Of a stretch of 6,715 nt of DNA, positions 1-5,827 are shown in pieces. The DNA comes from Thermoprotei archaeon (GTDB lineage: Archaea; Thermoproteota; Thermoprotei; Thermofilales; Thermofilaceae): positions 1-6,715 of the forward strand of contig QMRZ01000083.1 of NCBI GenBank assembly GCA_003649495.1. The letters are read 5' to 3'. The position numbers were made by a program, and so were the translations under genes. Under the pieces are notes generated by a model. The model was not told the origin of the DNA and made no database searches. It saw only the letters and a list, made by a program, of their open reading frames with translations. Numbering within the stretch: the first letter of the stretch is position 1; each line of letters begins with the position of its first letter.

Positions 1-608
1 CCCCACCCCCTCCACGAGTAGTACGCGGCCTTAAGCTCCTCCGGCCTAACGACCACGTAGCCCCTCTCCTCGAGGCCCAGGGACTCTAGAGCACCTCGAG
101 TTGGCGTGAAGCGCCGGACCCAGAGCACCTCGTCAACACCCCTGTAATACAGCACGTGGGTCCTGGGAAGCAGGTACTTGTCAAAAGCCCCCCTCAGGCA
201 CTCTGAGGCTATCAGGACGTCACAGAGGGGAAGCGCCAGCGTATTAGCAGCCTCTGCGTGGGGCGTATCGTTGAGCGCCACGTACTTGATGCCGAGCCCG
301 TAGGCCACCCTGGCAGCTGATGGGTTGGGGTAGGCTATCAGGACTTGAGGCTCGAAGCTCCTCACGATCTCGGTGAGAGAGCCCATCCTCCTCACATCCG
401 CCACCAGCTTGCCTAGCCTGGACCCCCCGCCATGCTCGCCCACCGCCAGCGGCTCGATGCCGTAGAGCTCTATGGTGCTCCTAGTACACTCGTACTCCCT
501 GCAGGTGACCAGCACTTCATAGCCCCTCTCGCGGAGGGCCAGGCACAGGCAGGCGGCCAGCCTCCCCTGCTTCGGGGTCAGCGCGTCAATCCAGATCCTG
601 GCCCTCAC
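1..608 (-). CDS. DUF354 (COG1817) putative glycosyltransferase, 3' end cut by window edge
   Basis: Reading the minus strand from a GTG at 608-606 gives 202 open codons running off the left edge. The N-terminus (RIWIDALTPKQG, residues 4-15) followed by a helix and ERGYEVLVTCREYE (27-40) is the start of a GT-B-like Rossmann fold typical of DUF354. Further family-like stretches are the EHGGGSRLGKL segment (58-68), GLGIKYVALNDTP (104-116), and RTHVLYYRGVDEVLWVRRFTP (149-169). DUF354 proteins are predicted glycosyltransferases related to UDP-GlcNAc 2-epimerase and MurG-like folds; donor and acceptor are unknown, and no catalytic residue can be assigned here. The usual length is about 340 residues, so about 40% is missing. 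The GTG overlaps the permease stop codon as GTGA, and GAGGTG lies 7 nt upstream, which fixes the start. It is the last visible gene of the four-gene operon. The family call is fairly firm; the enzymatic role is inference. Confidence 0.82.
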   Translation of the reverse strand, partial: MRARIWIDALTPKQGRLAACLCLALRERGYEVLVTCREYECTRSTIELYGIEPLAVGEHGGGSRLGKLVADVRRMGSLTEIVRSFEPQVLIAYPNPSAARVAYGLGIKYVALNDTPHAEAANTLALPLCDVLIASECLRGAFDKYLLPRTHVLYYRGVDEVLWVRRFTPTRGALESLGLEERGYVVVRPEELKAAYYSWRGW

Positions 609-1942
609 CGGGGAGCACCTCGCCGCCTCCAGAGCCTCGCTATAGCCCTCTGGATCCTCTCCAGGGTCTCCAGCGTGAACACCCTACTGGCTAGCATGAC
701 CGTGAGGAGCGACACGAGGAGGGAGCCAGCTATGTACAGCGGGGTCTCGGGGGGCAGCCTGGCGGCTATGGCCTCCTTGGACAGTATGACCGGCTGGGTG
801 ATTGGCAGCGTGTACAGCAGTGCCCTGAGCGGCTGGCCTAGGCTGAGCGTGTCGGCCAGCGCTATGTAGTAGCCGGGGATGAATATCAACATCACGAGCG
901 GGCCGGATAGCGCGCCAGCGATCCTCACATCGCTGCTCAAGGCGCCCACCACTATGCCGAGCGACGCTGCGAAGAAGAGCGCAACTAACAGGCTAGCTAA
1001 GATCCAGGCTAGCGACTCAGCGCCCACCAGGATGTGCAAGGAGGCCAGCACGGGCTCGCCCAGCGAGAGGGCGGCTGAGGGCAGCACGTAGAAGTACGCG
1101 ATGAATCCGAGGATGCTGAGGAGGGATCCGATGAGCGCCACCGCGAAGGAGCCCAGGAGCTTTGAGAGCAGTATCGTGAACCTGTCCACTGGGAGCGTCA
1201 GGAGCACCTCCAGGGTGCGCTCCTCGTTCTCCACAGCAGTTGCGGTGGCGGCCATCTGCACCACGCCGACCGCCACTATCATCACCACCACCGGGACCAG
1301 CATCGCCGGCAGCGCGAGGCTCGTCACAGCCCTGCCGGCATCCCCGGACACCAGCACTCCCTTGGAGGCGATGTAGGTCGCCGCCACCTCCCTTAAGGGC
1401 TTCTTTACTAGATCCAGGCTGACTCCAGTACCGCTTATCAGGCGCTCAGCCACCACGTCCCCGAGCAGGGAGACTAGGCGAGCCCCCCTCGAGGGGGCGA
1501 ATAGGCTCAGGGTCCTCACTACGTAGAGCACCGTCACGTTCGGCCTACGCCTCTCCTCCAGGCTCTCTCCAAAGCCCGGCGGCAGCACTGCGACGCACTC
1601 AAGCCCCAGCTCCAGCGCCCTGTGCAACGCCTCCTCCACCCCACTGACGTTCAACACTACTAGGTCGACCCCCCTAGCTGGCCCGACCTCCAGGAGCCTG
1701 GCCACCACCTCACGGGCGAGGGGCGAGGAGTCAGCAATCACGAGACCAGCCTTCACGGGGACTTGAGCCCCCCGAATCGCCTCGCCCATGGAGGCGCCTA
1801 TGACGAGGCCCAGCACGGGCAGTATGAGGGCTGATATCACGAATGGTATCCATATCCTCGGGTCCCTGACCAGCTCCCTAATCTCCTTGAGTAGGAGGGG
1901 CTTAAGCCCCCTCGCCCACCAGCTTGATGAGAACCTCCTCAA
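605..1942 (-). CDS. ABC-2 type transporter permease (NatB/COG1668-like)
   Basis: A 445-residue membrane protein with the ABC-2 exporter layout. One membrane helix lies at about 31-51, followed by a large extracytoplasmic domain at about 54-205. Five more helices lie near 208-233, 264-287, 311-335, 341-362 and 402-421. Between helices 2 and 3 sits ENEERTLEVLLTLPVDR (238-254), the conserved cytosolic coupling segment of this family (E-x-GTLE-x-LL-x-xP type). The first helix, large outer loop and C-terminal helix bundle match the NatB/ABC2_membrane_3 class, whose members are annotated as Na+, drug or unknown-substrate exporters; the substrate here is not known. The start is TTG at 1942, inside the ATPase gene (41 nt shared). 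I see no ATG, GTG or TTG in frame close downstream, so the overlap looks genuine; a weak GGTGTGA lies just upstream. Expected partner: the ATPase encoded immediately upstream. Confidence 0.88.
   Translation of the reverse strand: MRRFSSSWWARGLKPLLLKEIRELVRDPRIWIPFVISALILPVLGLVIGASMGEAIRGAQVPVKAGLVIADSSPLAREVVARLLEVGPARGVDLVVLNVSGVEEALHRALELGLECVAVLPPGFGESLEERRRPNVTVLYVVRTLSLFAPSRGARLVSLLGDVVAERLISGTGVSLDLVKKPLREVAATYIASKGVLVSGDAGRAVTSLALPAMLVPVVVMIVAVGVVQMAATATAVENEERTLEVLLTLPVDRFTILLSKLLGSFAVALIGSLLSILGFIAYFYVLPSAALSLGEPVLASLHILVGAESLAWILASLLVALFFAASLGIVVGALSSDVRIAGALSGPLVMLIFIPGYYIALADTLSLGQPLRALLYTLPITQPVILSKEAIAARLPPETPLYIAGSLLVSLLTVMLASRVFTLETLERIQRAIARLWRRRGAPR
616..621 (-). promoter_or_regulatory. 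Ribosome binding site of the DUF354 gene
   Basis: GAGGTG on the minus strand lies 7 nt before the GTG at 608, inside the end of the permease gene. It supports the GTGA overlap start over any later codon. Confidence 0.6.
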
Positions 1943-2633
1943 GGCTCACACCCCCGTGCTCCTCCCTCAGCTCGTCAGGGGTTCCGCACGCGAGGATCCT
2001 CCCCCTGTGAATAACCGCTATCCTGTCACACACCCCCTCGACCTCCGACATGTTGTGGCTCGAGAGGAGGACTGTCACCCCCCACTTCCGGGCGTACTCC
2101 CTGATGACCCTCCTTATCGCGTTGGAGTGAATGACGTCCAGCCCAGTGGTGGGCTCATCGAGCACCGCCACCCTCGGCCTCACCATGAGGGCCCTGGCGA
2201 CCTGTATCCTCCTCTTCATCCCCCTGCTGTAGGTCTTCATCTTATCGTACACGCGATCCCCCAGCCCCGCAAGCTTCAGCCCCAGCTCGAGCGCCTCCTC
2301 AGCCTCCCTCCCGCTCCCGAAGTACACCTCAGCCATCATCTTCAGGTACTCGTAGCCGGTGAGGTTCCTGTACGTGCCAGCCTCCTCCGGGAGGTACGAG
2401 ACAAGCCTCCTCACCTCCGCAGCTCTCCTCACAACATCGAGGCCGCAGATCTCCACCCTCCCCGAGGTGGGGAGCAGCAGGGTAGCCAGTATCCTGAAGG
2501 TAGTGGTCTTGCCAGCGCCATTAGGCCCTATGAGGCCGAATACCTCGCCCTCCTCCACCGCGAAGGATACCCCCCTCAGCGCGGGGAAGCCCTCAAAGAC
2601 CTTCACTAGATTCTCCACCACCACGATGCTCAA
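1902..2633 (-). CDS. ABC transporter ATP-binding protein (ABC-2/NatA-type)
   Basis: A 243-residue ATPase that would power export through the permease encoded next to it, on the cytosolic face of the membrane. All nucleotide-binding elements are present: Walker A GPNGAGKTT (36-44), signature YSRGMKRR (135-142), Walker B VAVLDEP (155-161), D-loop TTGLD (162-166) and H-loop histidine 193 in SSHNMSE. The Q-loop position reads YLPEEAG (80-86), with glutamate where many ABC ATPases have glutamine; this occurs in NatA-like relatives and should not mean inactivity. The SRGM form of the signature is typical of ABC-2 exporters. The start is TTG at 2633, overlapping the CinA-like stop as TTGA, with GGTGAG 5 nt upstream; this supports translational coupling. 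The length is shorter than NatA-type subunits with C-terminal extensions, so it is probably a basic half-transporter ATPase acting as a homodimer. Confidence 0.95.
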   Translation of the reverse strand: MSIVVVENLVKVFEGFPALRGVSFAVEEGEVFGLIGPNGAGKTTTFRILATLLLPTSGRVEICGLDVVRRAAEVRRLVSYLPEEAGTYRNLTGYEYLKMMAEVYFGSGREAEEALELGLKLAGLGDRVYDKMKTYSRGMKRRIQVARALMVRPRVAVLDEPTTGLDVIHSNAIRRVIREYARKWGVTVLLSSHNMSEVEGVCDRIAVIHRGRILACGTPDELREEHGGVSLEEVLIKLVGEGA

Positions 2634-3454
2634 GGCATCTCACCCGCACATGAGGCGCGTGAGACTTGAGCCCCCCTGCGCTGCAGCTCCCTGGCCAAGT
2701 AGGAGGCTATCCTCTCCACCTCCTCCTCAGCGCTCTGAGCAGTGCTGCCGTAAGCGGTTATGTGCAGGTCAACCACGTGCTGGCCAAGCTCAGAGCCCCG
2801 CGGGTGACTCTTGATATACGCCAACGCGCTGAGCTTCATAGCCTCTTCAACGACTGGCGCCAGCAGGGACTCGGGGACTCCCCTCACCCTAAGCAGGGCC
2901 TCGGCGCAGTGGGGCCGGGGGCCCAGGCTCCTCAACTTAGGCTCAACGTGCCTCTCGAACATCGCCTCCATCTCCGCGGGGACCCCGGGTAGGAGGAAGA
3001 TGAGGGCCCCCCTCCACTCTACCTCGACTCCAGGCGCCGTACCAACGGGATTCGGTATAGGCCTAGCCCCCCTAGGCATCCTTGCCATCTTAACCCTGCT
3101 CTCAGTGAGCGCTCCCGAGTACTTCTCCTCAATCATTTTGAGCGCCTCCTCGTTTAATGCTAGCTCCACGCCCATCGCCACTGCAAGCCCCTCAGAGGTC
3201 TTATCATCGAAGGTGGGCCCCAGGCCGCCCGTGGATACGATGACCTTAGCACCCCTGTCCACGGCAGTCCTGAAGGCCCACGCTATGGCCTCCACCTCAT
3301 CGGGCACCACCAGGCCAGCCCCCACCCTGTAGCCCAGGAGCGTGAGCCTGCGGCCCAGCCACGCCATGTTGGTGTTCACAACCCTGCCTATCAGGAGCTC
3401 GTTACCCACTGAGATCAGCCAAGCCTCAGGGCCGGGCGCTAAGCCCACCGCCAC
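2630..3454 (-). CDS. CinA N-terminal/molybdopterin-binding-like domain protein (COG1058), single domain
   Basis: A 274-residue protein of the COG1058 family (CinA N-terminal domain, MoaB/MogA fold). It begins with ISVGNELLIGRVVNTNMAWL (14-33) and continues with the ligand-binding STGGLGPTFDD (74-84), PIPNPVGTAPG (132-142) and LLPGVPAEME (154-163), then a C-terminal alpha/beta region with YIKSHPRGSE (213-222). In bacteria this domain is fused to a PncC NMN deamidase and has ADP-ribose pyrophosphatase activity; archaeal members often stand alone, as here. A role in pyridine-nucleotide or ADP-ribose clean-up is therefore possible but not shown by the sequence. It is not evidence for molybdenum cofactor synthesis or for competence. 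The start is GTG at 3454 (a second GTG lies two codons on); no good ribosome binding site is seen, and a TATA-like box about 30 nt upstream suggests a near-leaderless transcript. First gene of the four-gene operon; its stop overlaps the ATPase start. Confidence 0.9.
   Translation of the reverse strand: MAVGLAPGPEAWLISVGNELLIGRVVNTNMAWLGRRLTLLGYRVGAGLVVPDEVEAIAWAFRTAVDRGAKVIVSTGGLGPTFDDKTSEGLAVAMGVELALNEEALKMIEEKYSGALTESRVKMARMPRGARPIPNPVGTAPGVEVEWRGALIFLLPGVPAEMEAMFERHVEPKLRSLGPRPHCAEALLRVRGVPESLLAPVVEEAMKLSALAYIKSHPRGSELGQHVVDLHITAYGSTAQSAEEEVERIASYLARELQRRGAQVSRASCAGEMP
2639..2644 (-). promoter_or_regulatory. Ribosome binding site of the ABC ATPase gene
   Basis: GGTGAG on the minus strand lies 5 nt before the TTG at 2633 and matches the 3' end of archaeal 16S rRNA. 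It lies inside the CinA-like coding region and supports the TTG as the real start, with coupled translation through the TTGA overlap. Confidence 0.6.
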
Positions 3455-3480
3455 TCCCCAGCGGTCAGGGCGGGGGGCAG

Positions 3481-3490
3481 CGTATAACTC
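3481..3490 (-). promoter_or_regulatory. Probable TATA box for the CinA-ABC-DUF354 operon
   Basis: On the minus strand the sequence reads GAGTTATACG. The TTATAC core is centred near 3484-3485, so an archaeal spacing of about 26-27 nt puts the start of transcription near 3458, about four bases before the GTG start at 3454. It lies in the 60-bp gap after the AEC permease gene, so the operon can be transcribed independently of that gene. The match to the archaeal consensus is only moderate. Confidence 0.45.
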
Positions 3491-3514
3491 TTCCGTAGCT
3501 CGACTGGGCGGCGC

Positions 3515-4396
3515 TCACGCCAGTAAGGCCAGAATAAGCGGCGTCGAGAGAGCCGCCAGGAGCGTCAGCGTGAACACCACCTTAGCCACCCTCTCTGGGT
3601 GCTGCCCGTAGACGTTAGCCAGCACCACGTTAGTGACGGCGGGCGGCATCGATGCCTCCAGCATTAACACCCTGTACGCCAGGCCGCCGGGCTCGGCGTA
3701 GGCAGGGGCGACGAGGAAGGCGACGAGGGGGGCGATCAGGAACCTGGTGGCCATCACCCTGAGGGAGTCTGCATCTAACTTGACGCCAGCCTCGAACGCC
3801 TGGACGCCCAGCACGAACAGCGCAATGTAGGGCGCGGCGCTACCTACCCGCGAGATCGGAGTCAATAGAGCGTTAGGCAGCTTCACGCCAGCCAGGGAGA
3901 GTAGCAGCCCAGCTAGGATGGCGTAGAGTGGAGGGTACTTTGCCAGAGCAGTGAGCCCCCTCCTAATCCTCCCGGTCAGGAGGAGTGGGGCTAGGGTATA
4001 GCCTACGCTGGCGTTAACTAGGATGTAGAAGCCTACGAGGGGGAGGGCGTCTGCGCCCCACATGACATAAGCTATGGGTATCGGCAGGTAGCCAGCGTTG
4101 ACGTATGTTGAGAGCAGCATTAGCTCGCGATCCCCCCCGGTCAGGAGGTAGGAGGAGGATAGGGATGCTGCTATCACCGCCGCGGCTGTGACTGCTACGG
4201 CTACGAAATCCTTAGCCAGCCCCCCGGGCTGCCGCCTGTATACCGAGGAGAATAAGAGCAGCGGCAAGAATGAGTATAGCACGGCCCTGGAGAGGGAGCG
4301 GGCGAAGCTCTCGTCCGGCCTCGCGAGAGCTGCGTAAGCCATCCCCAACGCCAGGGGCATGTAAAGCTCCAGCAGTGCGCTGGCGATTGCCTCCAT
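3515..4396 (-). CDS. AEC (auxin efflux carrier) family transporter
   Basis: A 293-residue, almost wholly hydrophobic protein of the AEC/Mem_trans family (PF03547), secondary carriers with a bile-acid/NhaA-like fold of about ten helices. Two conserved half-sites are visible: the N-terminal crossover region VNAGYLPIPIAY (99-110), corresponding to the family's GN-x-G(F/Y)-x-x-(L/I)P motif, and the C-terminal EASMPPAVTNVVLANVYG (247-264), corresponding to its E(A/S)-x-MPPA-x-x segment. Helices run throughout, with one longer charged loop at about 140-152 (LTGRIRRGLTALA) in mid-protein, as in relatives. Length is close to the family's usual 300-320. Bacterial members move organic acids such as malate or malonate; no substrate can be assigned here. 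The start is ATG at 4396, preceded by purine-rich GGAGG elements and a TATA-like box; the first helix starts immediately (SALLELYMPLALGMAYAAL). Transcription is probably separate from the downstream operon. Confidence 0.9.
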   Translation of the reverse strand: MEAIASALLELYMPLALGMAYAALARPDESFARSLSRAVLYSFLPLLLFSSVYRRQPGGLAKDFVAVAVTAAAVIAASLSSSYLLTGGDRELMLLSTYVNAGYLPIPIAYVMWGADALPLVGFYILVNASVGYTLAPLLLTGRIRRGLTALAKYPPLYAILAGLLLSLAGVKLPNALLTPISRVGSAAPYIALFVLGVQAFEAGVKLDADSLRVMATRFLIAPLVAFLVAPAYAEPGGLAYRVLMLEASMPPAVTNVVLANVYGQHPERVAKVVFTLTLLAALSTPLILALLA

Positions 4397-4417
4397 CCTC
4401 CAGCCCTCCGCCCCCCG

Positions 4418-4428
4418 CTTTATTAAAA
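4418..4428 (-). promoter_or_regulatory. TATA box of the AEC transporter, overlapping the amzA stop codons
   Basis: The minus strand reads TTTTAATAAAG here, preceded by A/G-rich CTAAAG that could serve as the TFB recognition element. The box is centred near 4424-4425, so transcription should begin near 4398, two bases from the ATG. The same bases form the tandem TAA TAA stop codons of the upstream archaemetzincin gene. Confidence 0.55.
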
Positions 4429-4968
4429 CTTTAGCAGGCCTGGGTGCAGGAGCTCGAGCTCACGCCTACAGCGCGGGCAGAAGTAGGGGGTCTTCGAGTC
4501 GACATCCAGGATGGAGTTGCTAAACCTCATCACGCAGCGCGGCGTCCTACAGTGTCCCAGCCCTAAGGCGTGGCCGAGCTCGTGAATAGCCTCCTTAACC
4601 ACCCTAGCCGCTAGTATCTCCTCGTTAGGCGGCAGGCCGTAGAACTCTTGCCTCAGCCTCGTGAGGAACACTAACCCGCCCCACCCAGCCCTGGCGACTC
4701 CGAACACGAAGTTTAGCCCAGCCACGTACGCGTCAGCGTCTATCAGCACTAGGCAGAGGGGCGGCGCCCTGCTGGAGAGGGCGTCGAGGAGCAGGTCAGC
4801 CCTCACCTGCTCCCTCTCCTCATCGTAGAATTCCAGCACGCGGCTCAGGCTCAGGTCCCTGCTAACCACCACCTTCAGGCTGAAGACCTCACTTAGGCTC
4901 TCGCTTAGCCTATGCACCAGCCATTCCTCGACGTTAACAGGCTTCACGTGTAGCAGGAGGGGTCTCAC
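4423..4968 (-). CDS. amzA: Archaemetzincin, zinc metalloprotease
   Basis: A 181-residue archaemetzincin (peptidase family M54), close to the usual archaeal length. The catalytic zinc motif HELGHALGLGHC is at 129-140: zinc ligands His129, His133 and His139, general base Glu130. It is followed by the Met-turn CVM (Met147) and the second zinc site made of Cys140, Cys145, Cys164 and Cys167 (CRTPRC and FCPRC). All key residues are intact. There is no signal peptide, so it should act in the cytoplasm; its physiological substrates are poorly known in archaea. The start is GTG at 4968: no ribosome binding site is seen, but a CTATAA box is centred 25-26 bp upstream, which fits a leaderless mRNA starting at this GTG. 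The N-terminal strand (RPLLLHVKPVNVEEWLVHRL) aligns with the family start. It is divergent from the riboflavin kinase gene and ends at two tandem TAA stops. Confidence 0.95.
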   Translation of the reverse strand: MRPLLLHVKPVNVEEWLVHRLSESLSEVFSLKVVVSRDLSLSRVLEFYDEEREQVRADLLLDALSSRAPPLCLVLIDADAYVAGLNFVFGVARAGWGGLVFLTRLRQEFYGLPPNEEILAARVVKEAIHELGHALGLGHCRTPRCVMRFSNSILDVDSKTPYFCPRCRRELELLHPGLLKF

Positions 4969-4979
4969 GCCTACACACA

Positions 4980-4989
4980 GCTGATCAGC
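4980..4989. promoter_or_regulatory. Perfect 10-bp palindrome between amzA TATA box and start
   Basis: GCTGATCAGC is a perfect inverted repeat lying between the TATA box (4991-4996) and the amzA start (4968). A protein bound here would block amzA initiation. It could be an operator or a chance 10-mer; no second copy was noticed in the window. Confidence 0.3.
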
Positions 4990-4990
4990 C

Positions 4991-4996
4991 TTATAG
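4991..4996. promoter_or_regulatory. TATA box of amzA, possibly bidirectional
   Basis: The minus strand reads CTATAA, centred at about 4993-4994, and places the transcription start at the amzA GTG (4968). The plus strand reads TTATAG, and the same spacing points to about 5020, just before an ATG at 5023. The purine-rich flank (AGAG) lies on the amzA-facing side of the box, which favours transcription toward amzA; that could be the TFB element. Confidence 0.5.
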
Positions 4997-5071
4997 CTCT
5001 AGCCCGGCCTCATGATCCTCTTATGAAAATTCTGAGAGAGGTACTGAGCGTTCTGTGTAACCCTCCTCCCA

Positions 5072-5087
5072 GGCCTGCATGTAGGCC
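5072..5087. promoter_or_regulatory. 16-bp imperfect palindrome upstream of the riboflavin kinase promoter
   Basis: GGCCTGCATGTAGGCC is an inverted repeat with half-sites GGCCT/AGGCC around a self-complementary CATG; one base pair on each side is unmatched. It ends 20 bp before the TATA box at 5107. Its size and place suit a dimeric helix-turn-helix regulator, such as the protein encoded just downstream. Binding is inference. Confidence 0.35.
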
Positions 5088-5106
5088 CTTAATACGGGGG
5101 CAGGCG

Positions 5107-5114
5107 TTATATAG
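5107..5114 (+). promoter_or_regulatory. TATA box of the riboflavin kinase gene
   Basis: TTATATAG, the best TATA match in the window, is centred at about 5110-5111, so transcription should begin near 5137, three bases before the ATG at 5140. This is the main argument for starting the protein at 5140 and not at 5023, since the box would otherwise lie inside the gene. Confidence 0.6.
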
Positions 5115-5117
5115 CGC

Positions 5118-5126
5118 GTGTGACAC
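5118..5126. promoter_or_regulatory. GTGT-N-ACAC inverted repeat between TATA box and start codon
   Basis: GTGTGACAC is a perfect inverted repeat around one central base, 3 bp downstream of the TATA box and 13 bp before the ATG at 5140. A repressor bound here would cover the transcription start. It is short, so chance is possible. Confidence 0.28.
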
Positions 5127-5139
5127 TAACCTTCCCGGC

Positions 5140-5826
5140 ATGAGACGCTACGAGCTCCTAGCCCTCCTCATAGAGCTTGCCAAGCAGGGGTGTGCTAGGA
5201 GCCCGGTTAAGGTGGATAGGGCCATAATAGCGTCCAACCTCGAGATATCAGCCTGGACCCTCTCTAAGTGGCTGCGTGAGGCTGTTAGGAGGGGGTACCT
5301 GGAGGTGACCTCTCGGGGGAGGGGGAGGCGCTACTTCCTAACCCCCCGAGCCATTGAGGAGCTTAAATCCCTGCTCAAGACCCTCTCCTCCTCCCTCAGC
5401 AGTATGGAGCGGATAGTGTTGAGAGGCGTGGTCTTCAGGGGCTTGGGTGAGGGGGCCTACTACGTGTCACTCACCGAGTATAGGGAGTGGTTCCGCAGGA
5501 TCCTCGGCTTCGAGCCCTACCCGGGCACACTGAACGTCAGGCTCGACCCCGAGTCAATAGTTAAGAGGAAGGTCCTCGAGAGCTATGAGGGCCATAGGAT
5601 ACCGCCGGTGAGGAGGGGGGGTGAGAGCTACTGCAGCGCGAAGGTATTCAGGGCCGTGGTCAACGGCAAGGTGGAGGCCGGCGTCGTGATACCCGAGAGG
5701 ACCGTGTACGGCCCAGACGTGATAGAGGTTGTGGCTAAAGTCTGCCTTAGGGAGGCCTTAGGCCTCGAGGACGGGGACACCGTGGAGATAGAGGTGCTAC
5801 CTCACACCGGCGAGCCTGAGGACTGA
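5140..5826 (+). CDS. ribK: HTH domain fused to CTP-dependent riboflavin kinase (RbkR-type)
   Basis: A 228-residue protein (numbering from the ATG at 5140) with two domains. Residues 1 to about 75 form a winged helix-turn-helix, with the recognition region near VDRAIIASNLEISAWTLSKW (25-44), followed by a basic RGRGRRYFLT wing. Residues of about 90-219 form the archaeal riboflavin kinase: GLGEGAYYVS (101-110), GFEPYPGTLNV (123-133) with the Thr130-x-Asn132 pair expected to bind Mg-nucleotide, PERTVYGPDVIEVVA (185-199) and LREALGLEDGDTVEIEV (203-219). It would phosphorylate riboflavin to FMN using CTP (EC 2.7.1.161). Such fusions are known as RbkR, a bifunctional regulator of riboflavin genes. 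An ATG at 5023 in the same frame would add 39 residues, but that stretch has no recognisable domain, contains a TATA box and has less G/C at third codon positions (21 of 39 versus 27 of the next 39, my hand count). The kinase call is firm; the start is less so. Confidence 0.93.
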   Translation: MRRYELLALLIELAKQGCARSPVKVDRAIIASNLEISAWTLSKWLREAVRRGYLEVTSRGRGRRYFLTPRAIEELKSLLKTLSSSLSSMERIVLRGVVFRGLGEGAYYVSLTEYREWFRRILGFEPYPGTLNVRLDPESIVKRKVLESYEGHRIPPVRRGGESYCSAKVFRAVVNGKVEAGVVIPERTVYGPDVIEVVAKVCLREALGLEDGDTVEIEVLPHTGEPED

Positions 5827-5827
5827 C

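Noticed and set aside
80..86. Idea that the ABC ATPase is inactive because its Q-loop has Glu in place of Gln (protein residues 80-86)
   Set aside because: Walker A, Walker B, signature and H-loop are intact, and the LPEE form occurs in related ABC-2/NatA-type ATPases.
87..1211. Repeated 9-mer GAGCACCTC (four copies near 90, 124, 613 and 1203)
   Set aside because: On the coding strand it reads GAGGTGCTC, mostly common Glu-Val-Leu codons; spacing is irregular and no larger repeat surrounds it.
432..1422. Several plus-strand open frames opposite the ABC-2 permease
   Set aside because: Low-complexity Ser/Thr/Pro/Ala-rich translations mirror the codon bias of the real gene on the other strand.
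1921..2115. TGATGA strings that resemble box C of archaeal C/D guide RNAs
   Set aside because: They lie inside the ABC genes and no properly spaced D box (CTGA) with guide-length gaps could be found.
1788..2609. Long plus-strand open frame of 273 codons opposite the ABC ATPase and permease
   Set aside because: It is an antisense shadow of strongly conserved ABC genes in GC-rich DNA; its protein is rich in Pro, His and Arg with no domain.
2359..3611. Plus-strand open frames of 89 to 173 codons opposite the CinA-like gene
   Set aside because: The minus-strand product has clear family motifs throughout; the opposite frames have none.
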